Part shown: one piece after another, positions 11,441-21,124 of the stretch
Numbering within the stretch: the first letter of the stretch is position 1
Layout: every line of letters starts with the position of its first letter
Assembly (NCBI GenBank): GCA_029990175.1
Contig: JARKIP010000023.1
Location: forward strand, 24,323,501 to 24,387,500
Origin: Petunia secreta
Taxonomy: Eukaryota > Streptophyta > Magnoliopsida > Solanales > Solanaceae
DNA: 64,000 nt
Reading direction: 5' to 3'
The notes under the pieces: model-generated
The model's database searches: none
Told to the model about the DNA's origin: nothing
Seen by the model: the letters and a program-made list of their open reading frames with translations, nothing else
Program-made: the position numbers and the translations under genes

Positions 11441-11710
11441 GCATATGTTTCCCGGTTGGCGATGAGAGTCCCGCACCGGTGAAGGGTCATTATTGCATAT
11501 ACTTCCCGGTAATCGATGAGAGTCCCGAGCCGGTGAGGGGTCATTATTGCATATACTTCCCGGTTGGCGATGAGAGTCCCGCACCGGTGAAGGATCATCA
11601 TTGCATATACTTCCCGGTAATCGATGAGAGTCCCGAGCCGGTGAAGGGTCATCTTTGCATATATCTCCTGGTAGACGATGAGAGTCCCGCGCCGGAGATA
11701 GGTATCAGGC
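11441..11710 (+). repeat. 54-bp tandem repeat, five units, 5' LTR of A
   Basis: GCATAT starts recur at 11441, 11495, 11549, 11603 and 11657, exactly 54 bp apart. Two unit types alternate: GTTGGCGATGAGAGTCCCGC and GTAATCGATGAGAGTCCCGA, in the order a-b-a-b. A divergent fifth unit has GTAGACGATG. The alternation makes a 108-bp higher-order repeat. The same order is present in the 3' LTR of A and in element B. Confidence 0.92.
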
Positions 11711-11876
11711 ATGTGTGACTGCATTGCATTGTAACGCATTCATCCCAGCTCATTGCACCGCATACCGACTATTGTGTGTATTGTGTTGTGTTTAATGTAT
11801 GCGGTTTGTACACTATGGCGTGGACATATCTCAGTTTACCTATATATTTCTGGCTCGTATCCCGGGTTGCGGGAAT

Positions 11877-11975
11877 CGGGTTGCACGCCGCAATGGTATA
11901 AATCTATGGATCGGGTTGCACGCCGCAACAGGATGAATATATGGATCGGGTTGCACGCCGCAACAGGATATATTT
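11877..11975 (+). repeat. 37-bp-type repeat, three units, 5' LTR of A
   Basis: Three copies of CGGGTTGCACGCCGCAA are each followed by an AT-rich tail (GGATGAATATATGGAT type). The core holds GTTGC-acgcc-GCAAC, a small potential stem-loop. Confidence 0.85.
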
Positions 11976-12628
11976 TTTATTGTTGATGTGTTTGGGATAC
12001 CTATATGTTTTGGTTATCTTACGTTCCTAGTTGTTAATGAGTTTGTCATCCCATACGTGTTTCTAGTTATTATCTGGCTCTGCGTTTTTATAATTTAAAT
12101 AAGAGGAATTTTGTTTATCTGTTTCTTCTCCCTGGCTAGCTATCCTATTCTTTGAGGTGGCTAGTCTGCCCCACTTATTGAGTCCTTTTGACTCACCCTT
12201 GTTTGTTGTTTGTTTCTTGTCTATCTATTTCGTTTCGGCAGGTTCGCTCCAGGATTGAGTTCGCCACGTTGTGAAGGAGCGAAGACGACTTCAGCTGTCA
12301 GGGTGAGCCAATTTTTATTCCGGATGGCCATCAGTTTATTGTTCAGTATTTCAGTTGCATTTTGCTCCCTTCAAGAGGTATCTGTCTTCTTTTGTACTCT
12401 TAGATGTCTTGTCTGGATAGCCCTAAACCTAGTATGTTGGGTAGTCAGCTGTAATTTCTTTTGTACAGCTTAGAAGTATTAGTATGTCTGTATTTTTTTT
12501 AAGTCTTGTCCTTATTTATGACTTATTATATTTATTTTCCTAATTTTGTTGGTAAGGGTTCGCCCGACGGGTCTAGGGGAGGATGTCGGGTGCCCGCACG
12601 GCCTAACCGGATTCTGGGTCGTGTCAGT

Positions 12629-12641
12629 TGGTATCAGAGCC
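12629..12641 (+). other. Primer-binding site of element A
   Basis: TGGTATCAGAGCC lies two bases after the LTR end. It matches the canonical plant primer site complementary to the 3' end of initiator-Met tRNA. Confidence 0.92.
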
Positions 12642-12889
12642 CAGTTTAGTGTCTATCCAGACTAAGACAGTGTCTAGTAGAGTCTCGCTGATGGGTACGT
12701 AGACGTCCGTGCTTATCTACGAGAGGCTATGATGGCATTTAGGAAGTTTCACTTCCTTCTTTTCTGATCGTGCATCGGTCTAGGATGCAAAAGTATTTTC
12801 GTTAATTCCTTCGTGGTATTTGTGAACCCGCACGCAATAAATCAGCAAACGGTTTGAGCTAAAAACGAAGCAGTCTAGCGTAGGGCTAG

Positions 12890-14400
12890 TACTGATGAAG
12901 CCCCGAGAGTTTTTTATTGTGCTGACGATCTAGTTACTGAGGTGCCAGCTGTACGAGCTTGCGATGGGCAAGGGAGCAGGGCCTTGTGGTTCCCTTGGCT
13001 CTCTACGATGCTTTTACGTGAATTTTGGCGACGCAGATACCACAGGAACCTATTATTCGCTAGGTAGCTTATCAGGTTGCTGCAGATGCAGATGTTCGGT
13101 CTCAGGGAGCTCCTATTCCAATTCTTAATATTGCCCCTGTAAAATATGTTCCAAATGCAACATGTGTTGCGCCACCAATTGTTCTGGCTGGTTAGCCAGC
13201 GGAGGTAATTATTGGGTCCGAGTGCCCAAAGAGGTTGCATTATTTTACGCGGTTGAACCTTCCGATATTCTTAAGCAATGCATCAAATAAACCTCGTGAT
13301 TTTTTTTTATAAAATAATGCCAGCGTATCCTTCAGGCTTTTGGTATATCAAGCGGTATGGTGTTGATTATTCTTCTTTCCAGTTTCAGGGGTCCAGACTT
13401 GAATTGGTGGGCCTCTCTTTTATTAGCTAACGTGGTTCGATTTTTCTTCTAGATTCGTGGAAAAGTTCCTTTCGAGTAGCGAGCGAGATGAAAAGTGTTG
13501 CCAGTGTGAGTGGATTGGACAGGGTAGCCTGTCGTTTAGCCTATTAGTGTTTCAGAATATGAGATTGAATTCTATAGAATAGCTGGATATGCATTAGAAC
13601 TAGTTCGTGAGCCTTTCGAGAGATTCAGAGATTTATTGATGACCCTTATTTTTCCTTCAAATCCCAGATGGCTCGAGAAATTGAGGTCTGGATTTTATTT
13701 GATGTTGTTGTTAATATTGCCCGAAGGTTTGAGGCATACCATAAGTTAGTGCGGGAAGAGTTAAAGCGGAAAAGTAAGAGATCCCACGTCCCTTGTGGGT
13801 AACCATGGTACCTCATTTGGAGGTGAAAGTTCTGATTATTTTGGGAGGTCACCTTCCAGGTTATCTCAGCTTGTGTCACTTGATTCTTAAAGTGCGCTAG
13901 TAGCTCATCAAGATCAGATTCAGTCTTCTCTTTATAGCTTTCAACAATCTGTCCAGCTTCCATTCTCAGCAAAAAGGTGTTATCATTATCGTGAGTCTGG
14001 TTATCCTTTGAGGAGTTTTTCCTTACTCCGGCAAGTAGGCAGTCATCTTTTCTCTCATCATTTGGCATCGCGCAGTCGCAGGGTATTTTATTTAGATCTT
14101 AATCAGCTAGATAAATTCCACTATCCAATGGAGTTCGAGAGCGTGGTGGTTGTGATTCTTATGGAAATAATTATCAGGGTAGCGGCTCAACTTAGCTGCA
14201 GAGGCAGTTGTATGAACTGCTAGTCTGGCAGGATGCTGAGGCATCCGATGTAGTAGACCTGTGTATTTATTCTTTCCTTATCTGTAAGTAAGATTTATTT
14301 TTCCGATCGATCTAGAAATGGTGTGTCTTATCATGTTTCGACAGTTTCCTTGGATATTGTCGTTTCTATTAAGAATCGGCTGCGGTAGAGGGGCGAGCTT
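12890..14400 (+). pseudogene. gag-like pseudogene of element A
   Basis: This is a decayed gypsy-type gag region. Recognisable pieces include a KFLSSSERDEKCCQ block with QGSLS near 13455-13530, a capsid-tail equivalent (about 13560-13660) and a VVVNIARRFEAYHKLV-like stretch (about 13700-13750). Around 14100-14230 an ELLVWQDAEASDV-like tail corresponds to the linker before protease in full-length relatives. Stops and frame changes occur throughout. No zinc knuckle and no protease active site were found. Identification rests on collinearity with G and C and on resemblance to plant gypsy gag. Confidence 0.6.
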
Positions 14401-15390
14401 CTAGTATGATTTATTCCTGGCATTTGTGAGACCCTACTAGTTGATCTGGTTTAAATGTGAGAAATATGGGAGAGGGTGTCGGTATGGTCTGCTCGGCATC
14501 TTTTTGTGCCACCCTCTATTATTATGTCAAATTAGTATACCTCTCTTCTCGGAATTCTGTGTTTGTAGGATAATGAGATCCCAATTCGTCACCATTAGAA
14601 AGTGTTATCGTTTCTTTCGGTGTAAAGTGGTTAGTAAGTAATATTTGATCTATGTGTCTTCCATGGTTCAAGATGTTTGTAGAGTCATGTTATCCCATGA
14701 GCTTATCGGGGTTATAAAAGGGTTTTCTGGTAAATTGTTAGAGTTTCCTTATTATTGGGAGATTAAATTAGCATGGATGTTGTTCCATAAAGCTTATTTA
14801 ATATTTTATTCCTCGATTGTGATTCTTTGGCTAGCTTGACTCGGAAGTAGTCTAGATCTAGTAGCCAAGCAATAAGAAGATGAGCTTCCTGAAGTTCTAA
14901 TTATTTCTATCCTCGATCCATTTCCATTTCTTCTTCGTCCGGCACTAGTGAGCTTGGGCGATTGGTAGCCGCTTGTGACGTTCCCTGTGTTGAGCCAGAG
15001 TACGTGTTATTGTAGCTGGGTAAGCATATTATTGTTTTGGATATCAGTTTATCCGGGTATCCATTCTCATGTATAGTATAGTGTTGGTTCTGTTTTTGCG
15101 GATCATCCAGTTTCAGGGGAAACTCTGCCGAAATTTTTATATAGAAGTACCATCCATCAGGCGGTGGTGTTTACGGCAAAGGTATGGAGTTGTAAACTTA
15201 AGAGTTGCAGTTGTTTGACAACTCGAAAGGGTAGTTGGTAGCTTAGGTCTGTCTATGTTCAGCTTTTAGCTAAATCTTCTTTAGTCCAGAAGACTGTGCG
15301 AGGATGATTATTCCTATTCAAATGGCTGCATGAGTTAGTGCTTTAAGTGGAGGAGTCTTCCTCCAAATACTAAATTGTAATATTAAATCT
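14401..15390 (+). other. Interior of element A without a recognisable domain
   Basis: This stretch is collinear with 49320-50250 of element C. The far end, shared with element G near 26-238, encodes a broken frame with IHQAVV and a Q-L-E-R block of unknown identity. It closes with a polypurine-like AAGTGGAGGAG followed by the palindrome GGAGGA-gtct-TCCTCC (15349-15364). No protease or RT motif was seen. Confidence 0.5.
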
Positions 15391-16000
15391 GAGGTGTTGA
15401 TACCACTTTTCTGACGACCCAAAGTAAGGCCACGACAGAAATCTACAATGAGTGTCGATCATTGCTAAACCCACTAATAATCTTTTAACAACAGAGATAA
15501 GGTGGCAACTTGATCATATATACGTACCTATTTGCTGAAAGCATAAAGTCTGGAAAGATGACACGATTTTAACTTGCTGGCAATTAGAACATTGAGCCAC
15601 AAATTCTGCTATGTCATACTTCATTCCGTCCCACCAATAAATCTGCTTAAGTTATGGTACATCTTAGTTGAACCTGGATGAATAGTGTATTTGGAATAAT
15701 GTGTCTCTATCATAATCTATCCACGTAAATCTACAACATCAGGAACACAAAGTCTATTTTTTTATGCATTAGAACACAGTCAGTAGTAATCCTGTATGGT
15801 GACTCCGGTTTTCTTCTGGCTATCTGTCTGTATTCAACTAGAAGTGGATCCTCATACTGACGCTGTTTTACTTCATGGAAATTTAGAGTTAAAGGTTTAG
15901 TGCATCTTGTCGACAATCCATCATATATCTTTATCACACCTCAACTCTTTGAGAAGTTACTTTAGCGTTATAAATGCACATGTAATCAACTTTATTGCTG
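15390..16000 (-). pseudogene. Inverted cassette: foreign LTR end, primer site and integrase fragment (element A)
   Basis: On the minus strand, TGGTATCAACACC (15394-15406, primer-site-like) adjoins an LTR-like end reading GGGTCGTCAG. Close by, 15520-15937 encodes the N-terminal part of a gypsy-type integrase: TLNFHEVKQRQYEDP, a KQIYWWDGMKYDIAEF block and VAQCSNCQQVK. These match the zinc-binding HHCC region of plant gypsy integrases. It is antisense to the host element and has stops and frameshifts. The same cassette, same orientation, is in element C at 50255-50830, so it predates the split of the two copies. Confidence 0.7.
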
Positions 16001-16724
16001 GTATTCTGCCTCAGATGAAGATCCAACTACATGTCTCTTTTATTTGCACTTTTTCAAGTTATAATATTTCCAATCCAAAGACAATACCCTGAAGTAGATG
16101 TTCGGTCTGAAGATCATTCCTGGTCTGCATCATACTATCCAGTAGTAGTTGCATGATCCTTATCCTTATACGATAGACCCTGTTCAGATAAGCCTTTGGC
16201 ATACATTAGAATATGAGTAACTACATTCCCACGAGGAGCTTGTGGAACAACACTAAGATCAACTGAGATGTTGCATAGTGCGTTCGTAAAAAAATAATAT
16301 GGCTTGCATCAAATCTTTTAGAGTGTGTAGTGACAAGGCACTTCAAAATCATCCCCTATTGTATCAAGCGTGAGCTAATTCTTAGTTCCATCGACCTGTT
16401 TTGTATCGAAAGGTATATCGAAAAGGTGATTATCGCCTGAATCATGTTAACCTATTCAAATTTCGTGTATCTTTGTTTCGAAAATGTAGGACTCTCCTCT
16501 CGTGATCGAGGAAGGATCAGCTTAGTCAGAATAAGTTGGGCAATGACGTTATCATATTATCCAGCTATGATTTTATCCAAGAGTTTGATGTGCGTGTTAT
16601 AACTCTGATTCCGTACTTATGAGATAATGTCCATGGAGTAGTTTATGAAGGTTGTGCAAGTTCTCTTGATATCTGCGTAAATCTTGCTTTAGATTTAGGC
16701 TCGTTCGAGGACGAACGAGAGTTT
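16001..16724. other. 3' interior of element A
   Basis: No domain is recognisable. The last part (about 16690-16724) has the sequence GGCTCGTTCGAGGACGAACG, an inverted pair CGTTCG/CGAACG. It is shared with elements B and C and is typical of the region just before the 3' LTR in many plant gypsy elements. Confidence 0.5.
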
Positions 16725-16737
16725 AAGTGGAGGAGAA
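16725..16737 (+). other. Polypurine tract of element A
   Basis: AAGTGGAGGAGAA lies directly before the 3' LTR start TGAAACG. This is the expected place and composition for plus-strand priming. Confidence 0.88.
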
Positions 16738-19276
16738 TGAAACGACCTCGGTCAGTCGTTTCGGAAGTTAGGACTCCGATTGGCGTGCCGATAATTTTAA
16801 AATATTTGTAATGTCCATTAGAACCTGTCTGTAAAATTTGAGCTAAATCAGACCTCGTTTGGTAGGCATCGGAAGAAGATTTCAGTTTTTATTGGCAATT
16901 AATATTAAAAGGAGATTTTCGAGCTCGGTTTTTGCCGAATGAGCTCCGATTTCAAAATGAGCTCCGATTCGAAATCGGAAAGCGCCGTTAGGTTCGTATG
17001 ATTATTTGTGATATTTGTGAACTTTCGAAAGTGAATTTCGATGTTGTTCGGCTAGTTTCCGCTAAAATGCCGAAAGTTAAATAATTTGACTTCTTTTTAT
17101 TTAAATTCGCATCTTGAGTTTCGGGAGTCCAATTTGAGATCCGTCTTCGCGAGTATGTTACATATATTTTGTATAACTTGTATGCAAAAGTTGGGATTAT
17201 TTTGAATATCGTAGGGTACCGTTTTAATTTTTACCGTAACAGCGAATTTTTAAAAGGAAAAAAAAAAAGAAAAAAAAAAAGAAAAGACAAAAACATAAAA
17301 TCGTTAGGCGGTGGTCCTTAGCTTGTTAGCTAAGGACGAAAATCTTGTAAATGCTAACAGAAACATAAGCAAAAGCAGCAGATGAGCAGAGAAAAATGAA
17401 ATGGTGCAGAAATGGGAAAAAAATGCCAGAAAATAAGAAAAGGGGCCGGAGAAAAATAGTATTTTCACCCCAGAACATTCAGGTAATGATCTTAATATAT
17501 TATTTGAGTTTACTACGTATGTTTGAATATATTTTACGGTAAAAATAGGGATATTAGACATCGCCCTAATGACGTAAATTGATAGTTTGAAGGGTCAAAT
17601 GGACCCCGATAATGAAATTGATTATATATTCGTACTCAGTAAGTTATGGGCAACATATAAATGTAATTTATTTAGGGTTTGGTCATGTGACCCTAAACCC
17701 TGTATATAGGCCTGGCTTGCGTATTGCGTATGCGAATAGGGTATCAGGTTCTTAATCGGTTTGCCCTAAGATGTGAGGAATGAAGTCTTTAGCCTAATTT
17801 GATATATTTTTCTACTTATTGAATAGAGTGGGATCGTTTGGCAATGAAACCAAAGGACAAAGTGGTTATTGAGAGGCTGTGTTAACTTTTGGAAGAGGTA
17901 AGTGTTTATATCCATTTCTTTGGAGGCACCTAGCCTCGTGGATTTTCTACCACGTGTTCCCTACGTGTGTAGCTACCGATAGGCGTACTCATTACGCCTT
18001 AGCTTTGAATTTACATTGTATATTATATGTTATGCCTTGTGGTTGGTATTACATTGAGTATATGAGCATTGCACTCTGGTTTTGAGCATTGCATATGCTT
18101 CCCGGTTGGCGATGAGAGTCCCGCACCGGTGAAGGGTCATTATTGCATATACTTCCCGGTAATCGATGAGAGTCCCGAGCCGGTGAAGGGTCATTATTGC
18201 ATATACTTCCCGGTTGGCGATGAGAGTCCCGCACCGGTGAAGGATCATCATTGCATATACTTCCCGGTAATCGATGAGAGTCCCGAGCCGGTGAAGGGTC
18301 ATCTTTGCATATATCTTCTGGTAGACGATGAGAGTCCCGCGCCGGAGATAGGTATCAGGCATGTGTGACTGCATTGCATTGTAACGCATTCATCCCATCT
18401 CATTGCACCGCATACCGACTATTGTGTGTATTGTGTTGTGTTTAATGTATGCGGTTTGTACACTATGACGTGGACATATCTCAGTTTACCTATATATTTC
18501 TGGCTCGTATCCCGGGTTGCGGGAATCGAGTTGCACGCCGCAATGGTATAAATCTATGGATCGGGTTGCACGCCGCAACAGGATGAATATATGGATCGGG
18601 TTGCACGCCGCAACAAGATATATTTTTTATTGTTGATGTGTTTTGGATACCTATATGTTTTGGTTATCTTACATTCCTAGTTGTTAATGAGTTTGTCATC
18701 CCATACGTATTTCTAGTTATTATCTGGCTCTGCGTTTTTATAATTTAAATAAGAGGAATTTTGTTTATCTGTTTCTTCTCCCTGGATAGCTATCCTATTC
18801 TTTGAGGTGGCTAGTGTGCCCCACTTATTGAGTCCTTTTGACTCACCCTTGTTTGTTGTTTGTTTCTTGTCTATCTATTTCATTTCGGCAGGTTCGCTTC
18901 AGGATTGTGTTCGCCACGTTGTGAAGGAGCGAAGACGACTTCAGCTGTCAGGGTGAGCCAATTTTTATTCCGGATGGCCACCAGTTTATTGTTCATTATT
19001 TCAGTTGCATTTTGCTCCCTTCAAGAGGTATCTGTCTTCTTTTGTACTCTTAGATGTCTTGTCTGGATAGCCCTAAACCTAGTATGTTGGGTAGTCAGCT
19101 GTAATTTCTTTTGTACAGCTTAGAAGTATCAGTATGTCTGTATTTTTTTTAAGTCTTGTCCTTATTTATGAATTATTATATTTATTTTCCTAATTTAGTT
19201 GGTAAGGGTTCGCCCGACGGGTCTAGGGGAGGATGTCGGGTGCCCGCACGGCCTAACCGGATTCTGGGTCGTGTCA
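16738..19276 (+). repeat. 3' LTR of element A
   Basis: This 2539-bp partner of the 5' LTR carries the same 54-bp block (18091-18359, order a-b-a-b-c) and 37-bp-type block (about 18527-18625). It differs by scattered substitutions and a 19-bp tandem duplication of the GAGCTCCGATT segment near 16940-16975. It ends GTGTCA at 19276 and is followed by ACAAG. Confidence 0.92.
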
Positions 19277-19421
19277 ACAAGGCACTAGACCCTCATAAGA
19301 AAGTTGCATTTAATGCCTTCATGGAGGAAAAGAAGAAAGGAAATGATATGTTCTTGTGTCACGAGTTTAATTACTTGGACTTTGTGGATTTTATTGACAT
19401 GAAAGAGTGGATGTGGGATAG
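19277..19421 (+). pseudogene. Right part of the Ulp1-like exon split by element A
   Basis: The frame continues from 10113 across the target duplication as ALDPHKKVAFNAFMEEKKK and FVDFIDMKEWMWDS, ending at a GTAATT donor-like site. The acidic block before EWMWD corresponds to the stretch just upstream of the peptidase core, where related proteins have a 'WL(T/S)D' segment. The exact exon end is inferred from alignment with the next exon. Confidence 0.6.
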
Positions 19422-19617
19422 TGTAATTGCATCTCCTTACTTCTATTATTTGGTTATTGTTTGGCTTTTTATCACAGAAAGAAAAATTATTGACAACGTT
19501 TTAAACCGTATAGTGTGATCTTCGTTGAACATACGACTGGCAGGTCCAAACGTCAAATAGGATGTTTCGCTATGATTTTATTCATAATTGTGCCTTCTAA
19601 TTTGATTTATTCTGCAG

Positions 19618-20292
19618 TATATGGATGAGTACTTGGCCTTGATGCATCTAAGTCATAAGTCTTACCTCCGGCATTATGATAGCAGTGATCTTATCCTCGA
19701 TCTTGAATTCTTACACAACTTGTGCGAATGATGCGTAGCGGCTGAAGAGGAAGCGAAGGAGTTTAATGTCATCCTTGACAGATGGTTAGCACCGTATCAT
19801 TTTGAGGATATATTTCTTGATTATTCCAGAGGTAAGTTTCCATATCCGGGTGGAAGAAAGTGGGATAGTGTAAAAAGGATCTTTGCCATGTTTAACATTG
19901 AAAGAACGCATTATGTTACATGCGTCTTCCATTTAGAGGAGGGAAAGATCAATGCATACAACTGAAACTTTGGGGTGTATAATGAAAACCGTTTTTATTT
20001 AATAATGGTGCCAATAATGTATATATTCCAATTATACATCTAGCAATCGGGGATATTCAACCACCTCCCTCCAGAAATCCTCAATTTGAAAATGTGGCCG
20101 TATGAGCGCATCCAAGGCCTCCCAAGAAATTTGACTGGAACTGCATGTGAGGGGTATGCCATCATGTTTATTGAGAATTTATTGACCAACACCCAGATGG
20201 ATGACCAGTGTGACAATGTGATAGAAGATTGTTTAGTTCAATTTGCTATGGAAATATTCTATGGGAAATTAGTCTTGTTGGATGGGTTGTAA
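19618..20292 (+). pseudogene. Ulp1-like cysteine peptidase domain (C48 type), degenerate
   Basis: After a TTCTGCAG acceptor the frame reads MDEYLALMHL, FLHNLCE, a TGA stop near 19730, then HYVTCVFHLEEGKINAYN and a second TGA at 19963-19965. A further exon (20086-20292) has GTACEGYAIMFIENLL and ends at a TAA. Ulp1 peptidases remove SUMO-like tags with a His-Asp-Cys triad. The His (HYV, codon 19909) and Cys (codon 20146) align. The Asp position reads Asn (codon 19960), and the usual DCG around the Cys reads ACE. With two stops and a lost Asp this copy cannot be an active peptidase. Confidence 0.7.
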
Positions 20293-20823
20293 TATTTGAA
20301 TATTTATGTTTGTGGCTGTTGGGTTGCAATATTTAGATGATTTCACTTTTATTTTATTTTATTTTATTTTATTTTTTGTTGTTGATAATTATGGTTTAAC
20401 TTTATGGATATATACTTTTGCTATGAAAAATCATTAATTAATGAATATGTTTTGCATTACAAATTGTCATTAGTTGTTCAAGAATATCTCTAAGTTATGT
20501 TAACTCTGAACATCCCGTAAAAATTATTAGAACATCTTTATGACGATCAATTTGAATTCTATATTGCAAAACAAAATAGACTATTGGAACGCCATTTGTA
20601 TATATTTGGAACATTATATTGGACGTTCAAATATCTATAACAATATTAACATTAAACTATAAGTCACAATAAATCTTATACAACAATCCGAACAACAATA
20701 TACTAAGTACAATAACAACAACAATTGATATTAAATAAACCTAGCTACTATGATACTAAAAATAAAACTGCCCGAGACAATAAGATATACATCTTCCAAC
20801 ATTGCAATTTCAACTCTAACTTA
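20293..20823. other. Non-coding MULE sequence with a TTTTA microsatellite
   Basis: It contains a (TTTTA)n run at 20349-20376 and loose GAACATC/GACGTTC half-sites between 20508 and 20640. No gene was seen. Confidence 0.5.
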
Positions 20824-21124
20824 TCAATCTTCTAACAAATTTTTAGTATTACAAGCCCCTAATTCATCCACGTCCTTCACCAAATAGGCCATTTCTTCAT
20901 AAACTTCATCCAATGAATTTTTCAACTTATTTATCACCATTACAATATGCTGAGGATAGTCATCATCACACCATTCTCGAAATCCATAATTGCTAATACC
21001 CTTATGGGGACACTTGCAAAATTTTCGTCCAGTATTCGACAGTGTGCCAGCCGTAAATTGAATCGCAATCAAGCCACACCAAAATCGATGTTGTTGAGAT
21101 GAGCTACGAGAACCAGTTGATCAT
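20824..21124 (-). pseudogene. GRF-type zinc-finger protein, about 100 residues, frameshifted
   Basis: From an ATG at 21124 (minus strand) one extra base shifts the frame. The next frame reads SSSQQHRFWCGLIAIQF, TLSNTGRKFCKCP, GFREWCDDD and a tail NKLKNSLDEVYEEMAYLV likely to form a helix. The spacing CGL-A ... N-GRKF--CP ... FR-W-DD matches the GRF zinc finger, a small plant domain often found in transposon-associated proteins. The first zinc Cys of the usual C-x-C pair appears as Phe (FWC). The product would be a short nucleic-acid-binding protein, but the frameshift after the start suggests it is dead. It lies antisense to and downstream of the Ulp1-like gene. Confidence 0.65.

Larger units (their letters stand above)
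10114..12626 (+). repeat. 5' LTR of element A
   Basis: This 2513-bp LTR is bounded by TGAAACGACC and GGTCGTGTCA, whose ends form a 9-of-10 inverted repeat. It includes a poly-A run near 10609-10626, the 54-bp repeat block (11441-11710), three 37-bp-type repeats (about 11877-11972) and a conserved 3' part with a short open frame (12210-12473). Confidence 0.92.
10114..19276 (+). mobile_element. Element A, complete non-autonomous LTR retrotransposon
   Basis: The element starts TGAAACGACC and ends GGTCGTGTCA. It is flanked by a perfect 5-bp target duplication, ACAAG (10109-10113 and 19277-19281). It has a 5' LTR (10114-12626), a primer site (12629-12641), a 4.1-kb interior, a polypurine tract (16725-16737) and a 3' LTR (16738-19276). 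The interior has gag-like sequence in sense orientation and an integrase fragment in antisense. No RT or RNase H was recognised, so mobilisation would have needed another element's proteins (inference). The two LTRs look nearly identical by eye, apart from point changes and a 19-bp duplication near 16950 in the 3' LTR, which indicates a comparatively recent insertion. Confidence 0.9.

Noticed and set aside
11380..11739. Open frames of about 100-119 residues on both strands over the 54-bp LTR repeats (also at 3470-3775, 18030-18389 and 34183-34542)
   Set aside because: They arise because 54 is a multiple of three, so any frame without a stop in one unit stays open. Both strands are open equally and copies sit in LTRs.
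12549..12600. tRNA-like GGTTCGCCCGACGG segment near LTR ends
   Set aside because: No cloverleaf arms surround it, and it recurs as a conserved part of the LTR in every family copy.
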